From positions 1-64,000 of the forward strand of contig JADCJC010000030.1 in NCBI GenBank assembly GCA_020247395.1: a DNA stretch of 64,000 bases, written 5' to 3'. Source of the stretch: Rhodocyclaceae bacterium. Lineage in GTDB: Bacteria > Pseudomonadota > Gammaproteobacteria > Burkholderiales > Usitatibacteraceae. Made by a program: the position numbers and the translations under genes. The notes beneath the pieces were generated by a model. It was not told the DNA's origin. It worked only from the letters and a program-made list of their open reading frames with translations, and ran no database searches. Shown here in pieces: positions 1-9,203 of the stretch (its first letter is position 1; every line of letters begins with the position of its first letter).

Positions 1-114
1 AGGGTTGCTCCGGACGGGGACCCATTAATTTTGTTCAGCGCGGGTGATTCCGACATTAGGCTCCCGCCTTCGCCGCAGCGTGGAGATTCACCATATTTAC
101 TTGCCGGATCAATA

Positions 115-226
115 AAAAACTACTGCGCGGGCGAATCTGTCAGTTCCGGTGCTCGCCGTACACTGGGTACGTGTCCGCTCCCCACTGCCAACTTCACCCG
201 CTCGCGACGGTTTTTGGAAGTTCCCT
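115..226 (+). repeat. Degenerate copy of MITE-like repeat
   Basis: About 110 bases match, in inverted orientation, the 124-bp element at 18897-19020. The right end GGTTTTTGGAAGTTCCC is an almost intact copy of the terminal inverted repeat, with one G for A. The left end has decayed to an A-rich run. The copy touches the greB stop codon at 225-227, so its insertion defined the 3' end of greB or lies just beyond it. Open frames inside it are not genes. Positions 1-114 show no gene. Confidence 0.8.
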
Positions 227-851
227 ACTCCTGTGGCTTCACCACATTCAGGCTGATCGGTGCCTGCGGGACAAACGGATCGATCTCAACCGCCTCGTAA
301 CGCACCTGAAGAATATCCAATTCTTCTCGCCCGCCTGGCGCATGCAGCGTCACGCTGTCACCTTCGCGGGCTTTCAACAGCGCACGCGCCAACGGTGAAA
401 TCCAGGTGATGTAGTTGCGCGCGAGGTCGAGCTCATCAATGCCGACAATCGTGACGGTTTTTTCCAGTCCGGTCGCATTTGAATAGACCACCGTCGCGCC
501 AAAAAAGATACGATCAGCCAGCTCTTCGTCGCGCGGCGTGAGCGGATCAACCACCTCTGCATTGTCGAGGCGCTTGGTGAGAAATCGAATCCGTCGATCA
601 ATCTCACGCAGCCGTTTTTTGCCGTATTGGTAATCCGCATTCTCGGAACGATCGCCATTTTTTGCCGCCCACGATACCGCAGATGTCACCGCCGGGCGTT
701 CACGGTCGAGCAGGTAACGCAACTCGTCGCGCAGACGCTGATGGCCGCCCGGCGTGATGTAATTTTTCGCCCCAACGGGGACGGGTGCTCCACCGCCTAC
801 GCCGTCATCATCGTCATCCGCATCGTTTTCTTTGGTAAACGCTTTGCTCAT
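225..851 (-). CDS. greB: Transcription elongation factor GreB
   Basis: This 208-residue protein is a Gre factor, which enters the secondary channel of RNA polymerase and stimulates cleavage of backtracked RNA. The N-terminal antiparallel coiled coil (about residues 32-105) carries the family motif around GDRSENADYQYGKKRLREID, with the tip acidic residues at D67 and E70. The C-terminal FKBP-like domain follows (about 110-200). The spacing and the KKRLREIDRR run favour GreB over GreA. It is longer than the E. coli protein (158 residues) because of an acidic, glycine-rich N-terminal extension (residues 8-21, mostly D and G) and a longer tail. The stop codon lies inside the end of a degraded dispersed repeat. 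It is transcribed away from the usp/fnr block. Confidence 0.93.
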   Translation of the reverse strand: MSKAFTKENDADDDDDGVGGGAPVPVGAKNYITPGGHQRLRDELRYLLDRERPAVTSAVSWAAKNGDRSENADYQYGKKRLREIDRRIRFLTKRLDNAEVVDPLTPRDEELADRIFFGATVVYSNATGLEKTVTIVGIDELDLARNYITWISPLARALLKAREGDSVTLHAPGGREELDILQVRYEAVEIDPFVPQAPISLNVVKPQE

Positions 852-1023
852 CTGTCATCTGATTTTGTTCGGGCAAGCACAAAGCCGCACCTTAGCATGT
901 CGAACACGCGCGCTCGTAGCTTGAAACAGCCTGCTATACCGTGGTCGGTCCGGCAAAAAATCGCCCTCGCACTCACCCGCTTGAGAAAGCGCCCATGAAA
1001 GGTGCGGGCTAGATTCACGGCCG

Positions 1024-1065
1024 TTGATCAATATCAACCACCCGCGTCTTCACAGGCGTAATATT
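1024..1065 (+). promoter_or_regulatory. FNR box and -10 element of usp
   Basis: TTGATCAATATCAA at 1024-1037 is a perfect FNR dyad. A TAATAT hexamer lies at 1059-1064, which puts the box centre close to -41.5 from the expected transcription start near 1071, the class II activation geometry. The usp GTG start follows at 1098 behind TAAGGGGG. FNR itself is encoded next door. Confidence 0.85.
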
Positions 1066-1097
1066 AGGCTATCGTTAACTCGTAAGGGGGTCGCACC

Positions 1098-1535
1098 GTG
1101 TTTAAGTCTATTCTGGTTCCTGTTGATGGCACCAAGCTCTCGCTGAAAGCGTTGAGCTACGCAAGCAAACTCGCTGCAAGCGGTGGCGCCAAGCTTACCG
1201 TGATGACGGCACTCCCCGAGTTTCCGACCATGATTGGTGGCGAAGGCTACATGGTCACCCCGGTGTCGACAAAACAGTGGGATCAGATGATTCAGAAGCG
1301 ATCGGATGCGATCAAGGCCCGCGCAATCAAGCAATTGAAGGACGCGCCATTCGAATTCACTTCAGTTACATCGGACCAGCCGCATGAGGCCATCATCAAT
1401 TTAGCAAAAAAACGCAAATGCGATCTCATCGTCATGGCGTCTCACGGGCGACGCGGATTGTCTGCGATGCTGCTCGGTAGTGAAACCACGAAAGTGCTGA
1501 CCCATTCGACGGTGCCAGTGCTGGTTTGCCGTTAG
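1098..1535 (+). CDS. Universal stress protein (UspA family)
   Basis: This is a single-domain 145-residue Usp. The N-terminal strand ILVPVDGT and the C-terminal HGRRGLSAMLLGS segment (about residues 116-128) form the nucleotide-binding signature of the ATP-binding Usp class, and the protein ends with the usual PVLVC strand. It starts at GTG 1098, placed by the purine-rich ribosome binding site at 1083-1090. A perfect FNR box sits upstream, so expression is probably induced under low oxygen, as for Usp proteins of other microaerobic proteobacteria. It is convergent with fnr, with only 20 bases between the stops. The exact physiological role is not visible in the sequence. Confidence 0.92.
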   Translation: MFKSILVPVDGTKLSLKALSYASKLAASGGAKLTVMTALPEFPTMIGGEGYMVTPVSTKQWDQMIQKRSDAIKARAIKQLKDAPFEFTSVTSDQPHEAIINLAKKRKCDLIVMASHGRRGLSAMLLGSETTKVLTHSTVPVLVCR

Positions 1536-1555
1536 TCGGTGGGAACAAACTCGCG

Positions 1556-2305
1556 TTAGCGTGTGTGGTGCGCGTAAATTTCGCGCAAGCCGTCGATATC
1601 TTGTAGGCGGATGTATTTTTGGTCGACTGCAATTAAGCCGTCGGCCTGAAACTTGGAAAATGATCGGCTCACGGTCTCCAGTTTCATGCCCAGATAACTG
1701 CCGATCTCTTCTCTGGTCATTCGCAAGTTAAATTCGAGCGGGGAATAACCGCGCGCGCTAAGTCGCTGCGAAAGGTTGAGCAAAAACGCCGCGAGCCGCT
1801 CTTCGGCGCGCATCACGCCCAGCAGCATCATGACACCGTTCTCTCGGACGATCTCGCGACTCATGACTTTATGGAAGTGTCGCTGCAGTGAGGGTACTTC
1901 TATCGACAGTTTCTCTAATTGCGAGTACGGAATGGTGCAGATCTCACTGTCTTCCAGTGCAATCGCGTCACAGGTGTATTCATCGTGGCTGATGCCATCC
2001 ATCCCCAGAATTTCACCCGCCATGGAAAATCCGGTGACCTGATCGCGCCCATCCTGCGTCGTCACCCGGGTCTTGAAGAAACCGCTACGAACCGCATAAA
2101 TGGCCTCAAACGTCGTACCGGCACGATACAACGCATCACCACGCTTGATTTTCCTACGCACGTAGACCAAATGATCCAGTTTGTCGATTTCCTCCGGGGA
2201 AAGCCCCGCCGGAAGACAAATCTCGCGCAGGTTACAAGCCGCACAGGCGGTTTTGAGCGCGCCCAAGTCGAGTCGCGCATGCGTTGTATTCAGGTTGGCC
2301 GACAT
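1556..2305 (-). CDS. fnr: FNR-type oxygen-sensing transcription regulator
   Basis: This 249-residue CRP/FNR-family protein keeps the cysteine set of true FNR: C21, C24 and C30 near the N-terminus and a single further cysteine in the sensor domain (in EYTCDAIAL, near residue 112). These ligate the oxygen-labile 4Fe-4S cluster. The cNMP-like beta roll spans about residues 40-145, the dimer helix about 145-165 and the HTH about 185-225. The recognition helix ETVSRSFSKFQ has the E-x-x-S-R residues that read TTGAT half-sites. Three such boxes occur in this window. The gene is divergent from hemN and shares the intergenic FNR box at 2362-2375, so it may control itself. Confidence 0.95.
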   Translation of the reverse strand: MSANLNTTHARLDLGALKTACAACNLREICLPAGLSPEEIDKLDHLVYVRRKIKRGDALYRAGTTFEAIYAVRSGFFKTRVTTQDGRDQVTGFSMAGEILGMDGISHDEYTCDAIALEDSEICTIPYSQLEKLSIEVPSLQRHFHKVMSREIVRENGVMMLLGVMRAEERLAAFLLNLSQRLSARGYSPLEFNLRMTREEIGSYLGMKLETVSRSFSKFQADGLIAVDQKYIRLQDIDGLREIYAHHTR

Positions 2306-2361
2306 GGAGTATTGGGGGAAATGAAAAGTTGAATGGCGCGCCTCGATTGTCCGAACCGCGT

Positions 2362-2405
2362 TTGATCCATATCAACACCGGCACGGGCCACGTGTCCAAT
2401 ATTCT
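2362..2405 (+). promoter_or_regulatory. FNR box between fnr and hemN
   Basis: TTGATCCATATCAA at 2362-2375 is a consensus FNR dyad. A weak -10-like AATATT/TATTCT lies at 2398-2405, giving about -41.5 to -43.5 spacing for the hemN promoter. The box centre is 63 bases upstream of the fnr start codon, so repression or activation of fnr is also possible. Confidence 0.82.
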
Positions 2406-2448
2406 ACCCAAGCTGGGCAGAATCGCCACCGTTCGGATATTCATCCAC

Positions 2449-3858
2449 ATGAGTTCACTCATCAAACATCACCAATCGAGCAACGACCTCGTTGTCGACG
2501 CCAATCTCATTCGCCGTTACGACCAGAGCGGCCCGCGTTACACGTCTTACCCGACGGCAGACCGATTTGTTGAGGCCTACACCGCCGCAACCCACGAACA
2601 AACCCTCAGCCAGCGCCCCCTGCGTGACGGCAATGCGCCGATGTCGTTATACGTACATCTCCCGTTCTGCGACACAATTTGTTTTTACTGCGGCTGTAAC
2701 AAGATCACCACCCGCGACCATGGTCGTAGCGCCAAGTACCTACGCTACTTGGCACGCGAGGCCGCGCTGACCGCTTCAAAGATGTCCGGTTCACGACGGG
2801 TTGAACAATTACACCTTGGCGGTGGCACGCCGACATTCCTATCATCGGAAGAGCTCGCCTATCTCATGCAGATTCTTTCGCAGCATTTTGAGCTCGCTGG
2901 CGGCGAATACTCTATCGAGATTGATCCGCGCACCGCTGACGCGGAAAAAATCGCCACGCTCGCCAAGCTGGGTTTCAATCGTATCAGCGTCGGCGTGCAG
3001 GACTTCGACCCGGCAGTACAAAAGGCAGTGAATCGGATTCAATCGGAGGAAGAGACCGTCGCGGTCATCGACGCGGCGCGGCGTAATGGCATGACCTCCA
3101 TCAACATCGACTTGATTTATGGCCTGCCCAAGCAGCATGTCATCGGTTTCAGCCACACGATCGACCGTGTCATCGCGCTCAAACCGGATCGGATCGCACT
3201 GTATAGCTACGCACATCTGCCAACGGCCTTCCGGCCTCAGCGGCGAATCTTGTCAGCCGACCTGCCGACGGCCGAAGCAAAATTGCAAATCATGTTACTG
3301 GCGATTCGCCGTCTAACCAACGCGGGCTACGTCTACATTGGCATGGATCACTTTGCGTTGCCGCATGACAGCCTTGCGCGGGCGGCTCGAAAGGGATTGT
3401 TGCACCGCAATTTTCAGGGTTACTCCACGCAACCCGATTGTGACCTCGTTGCCCTCGGCATATCGTCTATCAGCAAGATCGGCCCCAGTTACAGCCAGAA
3501 TGTGCGTACCCTAAACGAATACTATGACTGTCTTGATCGCGGTGTGTTGCCGACGATGCGTGGCATCGAACTAACGGCGGACGACCTGCTGCGCCGCAGC
3601 GTCATCCAATCGCTGATGTGCCAGTTTGAATTATCGGTCGAGGCGATCGAAGAAGCCTACTTGATCAACTTCCAGCAGTATTTCAGGACCGAGACCGCTG
3701 CGCTAGACACGCTGCGACAGGACGGACTGATCGATTGGGATGGCGCGTGGATTACCGTCACACCGCGCGGGCGTATCATGGTCAGGGCGGTGGCGATGAT
3801 TTTCGATCGTCACCTGCAGCATGATCGGCAACGCGCCACATTCTCGAAGCTGATCTAA
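2449..3858 (+). CDS. hemN: Oxygen-independent coproporphyrinogen III oxidase
   Basis: This radical-SAM enzyme decarboxylates coproporphyrinogen III to protoporphyrinogen IX without oxygen, supplying heme under low oxygen. The chosen ATG at 2449 gives 469 residues, close to E. coli HemN (457), and an N-terminus that aligns with the family (RRYDQSGPRYTSYPT). The cluster motif HLPFCDTICFYCGCN holds C74, C78, C81 and C83, the HemN pattern CX3CX2CXC. The GGGTP SAM-binding motif follows near residue 125, and the HemN C-terminal domain is complete. An open frame extends further upstream (from 2284) but crosses the FNR box, so the longer start is rejected. It heads a run leading into SafE and ccoI. 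Confidence 0.95.
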   Translation: MSSLIKHHQSSNDLVVDANLIRRYDQSGPRYTSYPTADRFVEAYTAATHEQTLSQRPLRDGNAPMSLYVHLPFCDTICFYCGCNKITTRDHGRSAKYLRYLAREAALTASKMSGSRRVEQLHLGGGTPTFLSSEELAYLMQILSQHFELAGGEYSIEIDPRTADAEKIATLAKLGFNRISVGVQDFDPAVQKAVNRIQSEEETVAVIDAARRNGMTSINIDLIYGLPKQHVIGFSHTIDRVIALKPDRIALYSYAHLPTAFRPQRRILSADLPTAEAKLQIMLLAIRRLTNAGYVYIGMDHFALPHDSLARAARKGLLHRNFQGYSTQPDCDLVALGISSISKIGPSYSQNVRTLNEYYDCLDRGVLPTMRGIELTADDLLRRSVIQSLMCQFELSVEAIEEAYLINFQQYFRTETAALDTLRQDGLIDWDGAWITVTPRGRIMVRAVAMIFDRHLQHDRQRATFSKLI

Positions 3859-3882
3859 CCGTCGGGCGAACAGGGAGTACGT

Positions 3883-4758
3883 ATGGGATTAGAGCTGGGC
3901 GTGGTGCCGCTTGCGGGGCTGTTCGCAGCCTTCTTTGCCGCACTCACCACCGGCCTTCTCGGCAGCCTGCACTGTGTGAGCATGTGCGGCGCAACCATCG
4001 CCAGTGCCATGGGAAATGGCCGCGCCGATGTTGATGAAGTCGGTCCGATCGCATTGTCACGACGTGTCTCGCGAGGTTCACCATCGGCAAGATTTGCCCT
4101 GGCATCTAGCAGCGGCACAATGGGCGTGGCGACATCGCGCGCTACGGGCACGATGCGTGCAAGCATTGCCTTCAACGCCGGTCGCATTCTGAGCTATGTG
4201 ATCGCCGGTGCATTGGCGGCGGGTGTTGCCGGGTCCTTGGCTGAGCGAGTAGTCTTCAACGATATGACGCCGCTGCGCCTGTTGTTGTACGTCTTCGGCC
4301 AGTGTCTGGTCATTGCCACCGGGTTCTACATCGCCGGCGTAACCAAATTTCTAGCACCGGTGGAACGTGTCGGCGGTTGGATTTGGCAGCGCCTCCAACG
4401 GTGGGTCGCGCCGCAGCTCCAGATGCATCTCCGCAACGGGCAGGCAAGGCCGTTTGCGTTTGGCGCATTATGGGGCTGGATTCCGTGCGGGTTGGTCTAT
4501 GGAACGCTCGCCACCGCGATCTCCAGCGGCAGCGTGGAAGGTGGCGCGCTAGTCATGCTGGGATTTGGCTTGGGTACGCTGCCGGCGATGTTTGCCGCTG
4601 GTGCGGCAGCAGCACCGCTGCGAAAGTTCGCGCAACGTCCGCGTGTGCGGCTGGCTGCGGGCGCTATTGTGATCGGTATGGGGTTGGTCGGGCTTTCGCA
4701 TGTAACACAACTCGCCGACTTCGCAGCCCTGGCGCAGCTTTGCCTTCGGATGATTTAG
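3883..4758 (+). CDS. SafE/DsbD-like membrane protein, cbb3 oxidase-linked
   Basis: This 291-residue integral membrane protein belongs to the DsbD_2 (TauE/SafE-annotated) family that is usually found beside ccoI and hemN. The first membrane helix carries GLLGSLHCVSMCGA, with C31 and C35, the hallmark cysteine pair of the family. Further helices lie at about 95-120, 130-150, 195-225 and 255-285, and the WGWIPCGLVYG motif holds the proline-cysteine of the second conserved segment. Between the first two helices it has an unusual serine/arginine-rich stretch (about residues 46-90) that looks like a lineage-specific insertion. The role is inferred from context as copper or thiol handling for cytochrome oxidase assembly; sulfite export is unlikely here. 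Confidence 0.85.
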   Translation: MGLELGVVPLAGLFAAFFAALTTGLLGSLHCVSMCGATIASAMGNGRADVDEVGPIALSRRVSRGSPSARFALASSSGTMGVATSRATGTMRASIAFNAGRILSYVIAGALAAGVAGSLAERVVFNDMTPLRLLLYVFGQCLVIATGFYIAGVTKFLAPVERVGGWIWQRLQRWVAPQLQMHLRNGQARPFAFGALWGWIPCGLVYGTLATAISSGSVEGGALVMLGFGLGTLPAMFAAGAAAAPLRKFAQRPRVRLAAGAIVIGMGLVGLSHVTQLADFAALAQLCLRMI

Positions 4759-4769
4759 GCGAGCTAGTC

Positions 4770-7379
4770 ATGAACGCTCGCGCCGACAATCCCGCGGTAA
4801 TTCTTGTCGATACCGCCGCGCAGGCCAAAAGCCGCGCACCGGTCGTTACCGCCTGCTTTCACTGCGGCTTGAACGTGCCCCCCGAAAGCGACTTCGCCGT
4901 TGACATTGATCAACGCGTGGAGCGCATGTGTTGCGTGGGCTGTATGAATGTCGCACAGACCATCATCGGCGCGGGCATGGCAGATTTCTATCGACAGCGC
5001 GTCGGTTATTCAGAAAAATTCGACCCGCGTAGTTTGCCGCCGTCGGCCGCGTCAGAACGACCCGAAACCGCAAAGCGCGCGGTGAGCGATGTATCTGGAG
5101 CTTCAGCCGAGACGCATCTATACCTTACCGGGCTGCGTTGTGCCGCCTGTGTGTGGCTAGCCGAGCACACCATGGGCAGCCTCTGCGGCGTGGAAAAGGC
5201 CACGGTCAACTTAACCACCCAAAGCGCGCGCATCCGGTTTGATCTCGCGCAGCTATCGATCGATACCATCGTTGCTGCGTTGGCCCGCGTTGGCCTCGGC
5301 GCCGAACCCGTCGAGCACCAAGCACGCGCTGCTCTGCGTCGTCAGCTGCGTCGTACCCAGTTGCTTGAGTTTGGTGTTGCCGCGTTGTGCATGATGCAGG
5401 TAATGATGTTGGTGGTACCGATCTACTTGGCAGATCCGGGCGATATCTCCCAAGACGCCAAGCAGCTCATGTCGTGGAGCGCATGGCTGTTGACCCTCCC
5501 GGTGTTATTGTTCTCCGCGCGGCCGATTTTCATCAACGCCTTCCGCACCGCGTTCCACACGGCTGGCAGCGGATATCTTGGTATGGACGTGCCGGTGGCG
5601 CTTGCACTGCTGTTGACATTCGTCGCGAGCACCGTCGCACTCGTAACCCGATCGGGGCAGCATTATTTTGACGCCATCACCATGTTTGTATTCCTGCTGT
5701 TGGGTGCCCGCTGGCTTGAGTCTTCACTAAGGCTGCGCACCGCGGAAGCGATCGACCGGCTATCCAATGCGCGTCCATTGAGGTGTCAAAGGCTCGTTGA
5801 TTTCCCCCAGACCGAGCGCGCCGCCACGGTTCGCGCCGATCAGCTGGCGGTCGGCGACTTTGTGTCTGTCCGCATGGGCGAGGCGGTCCCCGCAGATGCC
5901 ATTGTGGTACGCGGCGAAAGCGAACTTGACGAAGCGTTGATGACCGGAGAGTCGCGCCCGGTGGCCCGCCGCGCGGGGGATAAGTTGATCGGCGGCACCA
6001 TCAACATTACCTCGCCGTTGATTGCGCAAGTGACCGCAGTGGGGAGCAACACCCTGCTCGCACAGCTTGGGAAAATGGTGGAAAGCAGCCTCGCATATCG
6101 CCCGGCATTTCATGGCCTGGCCGAACGCGTAGCGCGGTATTTGGCTCCGGCAACCATACTTGCCTCGGCTGTAGCGGCGCTCGTCTGGTGGCAAATTGAG
6201 CCCAGCCGTGCCGCCGAGATTGCCATTGCGGTGCTGGCGATCACGTGTCCGTGCGCGTTCGCGCTTGCCGCACCGGCCGCACTTGCAAGTACGCTTGCCC
6301 GACTCACAAAAGCTGGTCTACTGGTCGCGCGTGGCCACCTGGTTGAGACCATCGCCTGTGCCACTGACGTGGTATTCGACAAAACCGGCACGCTCACCAC
6401 CGGCGAGATGCGTGTAACCGCGATTCTGGGCGATGCCGATCAGTGGGAGCGTGTACTTGCCCTGGCTGTGGCCATCGAACGTGGCTCCATCCACCCGGCC
6501 GCTCTCGCCATCAACCGCTATGCAGCGGCGCACCGTCATCATCGCGAGGCGATCCCGGTTGCCGAGCGCTTGGAAACGATCGCCGGCCAAGGTGTCGAAG
6601 CAACAATCCACGGGCGCATCTACCGACTGGGCAAGCCAGAGTTTGCAATTCCTGCGGCATTTCACGCCAGGTATGCCGCCCTGCTGCCATCACTTTCGGC
6701 GAATCAGACCCACATCGCGTTATGCAGCACCCTGCGAGCGGCTGCTGTCGGGCCTGGCGAAGCGAATGCACCATCACAACCCGTGTTTGCCGTCTTTAGC
6801 CTCACTGACCCGATCCGCCCAGACGCAAAGGCGTGTATTGCCGCACTGCAAGCGCGGAGCATCAACGTACATTTACTTTCTGGGGACTCGGCACCGGTCG
6901 TTACCGAAACCGCGCAGCAGTTGGGCATCGCGCCTCGTTTCACACAGAGCGCACAGACGGCCGAACAGAAACGGCTTTATGTTGCGCAATTGATCAAACG
7001 CGGCGCGCAGGTAGTGGCGGTTGGTGACGGGGTAAATGATGCACCAATGCTGGCCGAGGCAACGGGAAGCATTGGGTTGGCGCACGGGGCCACGCTAACC
7101 CGTCTTTCGGCCGATGCCGTGCTCGCAACCCAAGGTAACCAACTACTCAATGTCCTCACAAATGCGTTTGTGTTGTCGCGCCAAACACGCAACGTGATTC
7201 GCCAAAATCTGGCATGGGCCTTGGCCTATAACCTCGTCGCACTGCCGCTGGCGATAACCGGGAGTGTCACGCCACTCGTCGCCGCTTTTGGCATGGCCAT
7301 CAGCTCGCTGATTGTGGTGATAAACGCCAGTCGGTTGGGCTTAGGCCGGTCGTTCCCGGCCGCCACAGGCGCTGCGTAA
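4770..7379 (+). CDS. ccoI: Copper-transporting P-type ATPase CcoI/FixI
   Basis: This P1B-ATPase exports copper for assembly of cbb3 oxidase. The ATG at 4770 gives 869 residues. In order it has an N-terminal cysteine-rich FixI domain (C29/C32 and C54/C55/C58), an HMA domain with GLRCAACVW (C124, C127), membrane helices, the actuator TGES motif, the CPC ion site C493-P494-C495, the phosphorylation site DKTGTLT at D537, the HP motif SIHPA, and the GDGVND hinge at D753/D757. All catalytic residues are present. It follows the SafE-like gene by 11 bases and precedes ccoS by 4 bases, so co-translation is likely. An open frame extends upstream to 4302, but it overlaps the SafE gene in another frame and is not used. 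Confidence 0.96.
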   Translation: MNARADNPAVILVDTAAQAKSRAPVVTACFHCGLNVPPESDFAVDIDQRVERMCCVGCMNVAQTIIGAGMADFYRQRVGYSEKFDPRSLPPSAASERPETAKRAVSDVSGASAETHLYLTGLRCAACVWLAEHTMGSLCGVEKATVNLTTQSARIRFDLAQLSIDTIVAALARVGLGAEPVEHQARAALRRQLRRTQLLEFGVAALCMMQVMMLVVPIYLADPGDISQDAKQLMSWSAWLLTLPVLLFSARPIFINAFRTAFHTAGSGYLGMDVPVALALLLTFVASTVALVTRSGQHYFDAITMFVFLLLGARWLESSLRLRTAEAIDRLSNARPLRCQRLVDFPQTERAATVRADQLAVGDFVSVRMGEAVPADAIVVRGESELDEALMTGESRPVARRAGDKLIGGTINITSPLIAQVTAVGSNTLLAQLGKMVESSLAYRPAFHGLAERVARYLAPATILASAVAALVWWQIEPSRAAEIAIAVLAITCPCAFALAAPAALASTLARLTKAGLLVARGHLVETIACATDVVFDKTGTLTTGEMRVTAILGDADQWERVLALAVAIERGSIHPAALAINRYAAAHRHHREAIPVAERLETIAGQGVEATIHGRIYRLGKPEFAIPAAFHARYAALLPSLSANQTHIALCSTLRAAAVGPGEANAPSQPVFAVFSLTDPIRPDAKACIAALQARSINVHLLSGDSAPVVTETAQQLGIAPRFTQSAQTAEQKRLYVAQLIKRGAQVVAVGDGVNDAPMLAEATGSIGLAHGATLTRLSADAVLATQGNQLLNVLTNAFVLSRQTRNVIRQNLAWALAYNLVALPLAITGSVTPLVAAFGMAISSLIVVINASRLGLGRSFPAATGAA

Positions 7380-7383
7380 AGCC

Positions 7384-7545
7384 ATGGAGTCGCTCTGGGT
7401 GCTCATCCCGCTGTCGTTGTTAATTGCTATCGGGATCGGCGCGGTCTTCTGCTGGGCGGTCAGCGCCGGACAAATGGATGACCTCGATTCGCCGGGGCAA
7501 CGCATCCTGATCGACGACGACCGTCCGCCAACCTCAACCCGCTAG
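7384..7545 (+). CDS. ccoS: cbb3 oxidase assembly protein CcoS
   Basis: This is a 53-residue single-pass membrane protein that begins MESLWVLIPLSLLIAIG and ends in an acidic tail (SAGQMDDLDSPGQRILIDDD). Both features are typical of CcoS, which is needed for cofactor insertion (copper/heme) into the cbb3 catalytic subunit. It begins four bases after the ccoI stop. The family is almost always placed directly after ccoI, as here. It is short and easily missed by gene callers with a 60-codon cutoff. Confidence 0.9.
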   Translation: MESLWVLIPLSLLIAIGIGAVFCWAVSAGQMDDLDSPGQRILIDDDRPPTSTR

Positions 7546-7634
7546 CCCAACGGTCTGCCGACGAAGGCACTTCACCCGTCCCGCGTCAATCATGCGGTCC
7601 ATCCGCCCACATTCAGCGAGGTCTTGCCTGCCGT

Positions 7635-7677
7635 TTGATCCAAGTCAAAACCCCGTTTCGTTCGACTGCGAACATAT
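7635..7677 (+). promoter_or_regulatory. FNR box upstream of ccoNOQP
   Basis: TTGATCCAAGTCAA at 7635-7648 matches the FNR consensus at all but one base of the second half-site. An ACATAT hexamer at 7672-7677 fits the -10 position for class II activation. The ccoN start is at 7716. Confidence 0.8.
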
Positions 7678-7715
7678 CGTAGTTCCATGATTAATCACTA
7701 AAAAGGGTTCCCGCG

Positions 7716-9200
7716 ATGCAAGGCAGCGCAAATACCTACAATTACAAGGTCGTACGCCAATTCGCGATCATGACCGTCGTCTGGGGCATTGTCGGCATGC
7801 TGGTCGGCGTCATCATCGCCGCTCAGTTGATCTGGCCGGATCTCACGTTTGGCATCGAATGGCTATCTTACGGTCGGTTACGTCCGTTACATACCAATGC
7901 GGTCATCTTTGCCTTCGGCGGATGCGCGTTGTTCGCCACCTCTTACTACGTCGTGCAGCGCACCTGCCAAACACGTGTGCTTTCGGACTCGATGGCTGCC
8001 ATTCACTTCTGGGGCTGGCAACTGGTTATCCTACTGGCAGCCGTCACCCTGCCGCTCGGCATCACCTCAGGCAAAGAGTATGCGGAGCTGGAATGGCCGA
8101 TCGATATTTTGATCACCGTCATTTGGGTCACCTACGCGATCAACTTCTTCGGCACCATCATGAAGCGCCGCACTCAGCACATTTATGTGGCGAATTGGTT
8201 TTATGGCGCGTTTATTCTGACCGTCGCGATTCTGCATTTGGTCAATAGCGCTGCGGTCCCGGTAACGATGTGGAAGTCGTATTCCGCCTACGCTGGTGTG
8301 CAGGACGCAATGATCCAGTGGTGGTACGGCCACAACGCAGTGGGCTTTTTCTTAACCGCTGGCTTCCTCGGCATCATGTATTACTTCGTGCCGAAACAAG
8401 CCGAGCGACCGGTCTATTCCTATCGCCTGTCAGTGGTGCACTTTTGGGCGCTGATCTTCACCTATATGTGGGCCGGGCCGCATCATCTGCACTACACCGC
8501 TTTGCCAGACTGGGCGCAGTCGCTGGGTATGGTGTTTTCGCTCATCCTGCTGGCACCATCTTGGGGTGGCATGATCAACGGCATCATGACCCTGTCCGGC
8601 GCATGGCACAAACTGCGCGATGACCCGATCCTCAAATTCCTCATCGTGTCACTCTCCTTCTACGGCATGTCGACCTTTGAAGGACCGATGTTGTCGATCA
8701 AGACGGTTAACGGTTTGGCGCACTACACCGACTGGATTATCGGCCACGTACATTCCGGCGCGCTAGGCTGGGTGGCGTTTATCTCGATTGGCTCGATGTA
8801 CTATCTGATTCCGAGGTTGTTCGGCCAAAAAGAAATGTATAGCGTGAAGTTGATCTCGCTGCATTTCTGGGTCGCTACCTTAGGCGTTGTTCTATACATC
8901 GCCGCACTGTGGATCTCGGGCGTCATGCAGGGCTTGATGTGGCGCGCGGTAAATAGCGACGGCACACTAACATACGCGTTTGTCGAGTCCGTCAAGGCAA
9001 GTTACCCATACTGGATGATTCGACTGCTCGGCGGCACCTTGTTCTTCAGCGGAATGCTGATCATGGCCTACAACGTGTTCAAGACGGTCGCGGCGGGCAA
9101 AGCCTACGATGCGCCGATCCCGGAAGGCATGTCGCCAGGTTCGTTACCGATGCGACCAGCCGTCGGCCCCATGGTAAACCCGGCCGCGCAAGGAGATTAA
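7716..9200 (+). CDS. ccoN: cbb3 cytochrome c oxidase subunit I
   Basis: This is the catalytic heme-copper subunit (494 residues, about 12 membrane helices) of the high-affinity cbb3 oxidase, which reduces O2 to water at low oxygen. The conserved low-spin heme histidine lies in [14 protein letters not shown] near residue 60. The binuclear-centre region is present as [18 protein letters not shown], with the [18 protein letters not shown] segment following. Its C-terminal tail is short and proline/glycine-rich. It leads ccoNOQP behind an FNR box, and ccoO begins three bases after its stop codon. Confidence 0.97.
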   Translation: MQGSANTYNYKVVRQFAIMTVVWGIVGMLVGVIIAAQLIWPDLTFGIEWLSYGRLRPLHTNAVIFAFGGCALFATSYYVVQRTCQTRVLSDSMAAIHFWGWQLVILLAAVTLPLGITSGKEYAELEWPIDILITVIWVTYAINFFGTIMKRRTQHIYVANWFYGAFILTVAILHLVNSAAVPVTMWKSYSAYAGVQDAMIQWWYGHNAVGFFLTAGFLGIMYYFVPKQAERPVYSYRLSVVHFWALIFTYMWAGPHHLHYTALPDWAQSLGMVFSLILLAPSWGGMINGIMTLSGAWHKLRDDPILKFLIVSLSFYGMSTFEGPMLSIKTVNGLAHYTDWIIGHVHSGALGWVAFISIGSMYYLIPRLFGQKEMYSVKLISLHFWVATLGVVLYIAALWISGVMQGLMWRAVNSDGTLTYAFVESVKASYPYWMIRLLGGTLFFSGMLIMAYNVFKTVAAGKAYDAPIPEGMSPGSLPMRPAVGPMVNPAAQGD

Positions 9201-9203
9201 GTC

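Noticed and set aside
31-300. Open frames across the two repeat copies (also 18847-19059)
   Set aside because: They give matching peptides only because the repeat is copied; there is no start signal or family match.
4906-4913. TTGATCAA inside ccoI
   Set aside because: Only a short palindrome inside coding sequence; the FNR spacing of four bases is not met.
6433-6993. 186-codon frame inside ccoI
   Set aside because: It is a shadow in another frame of the P-type ATPase gene with no recognisable protein.
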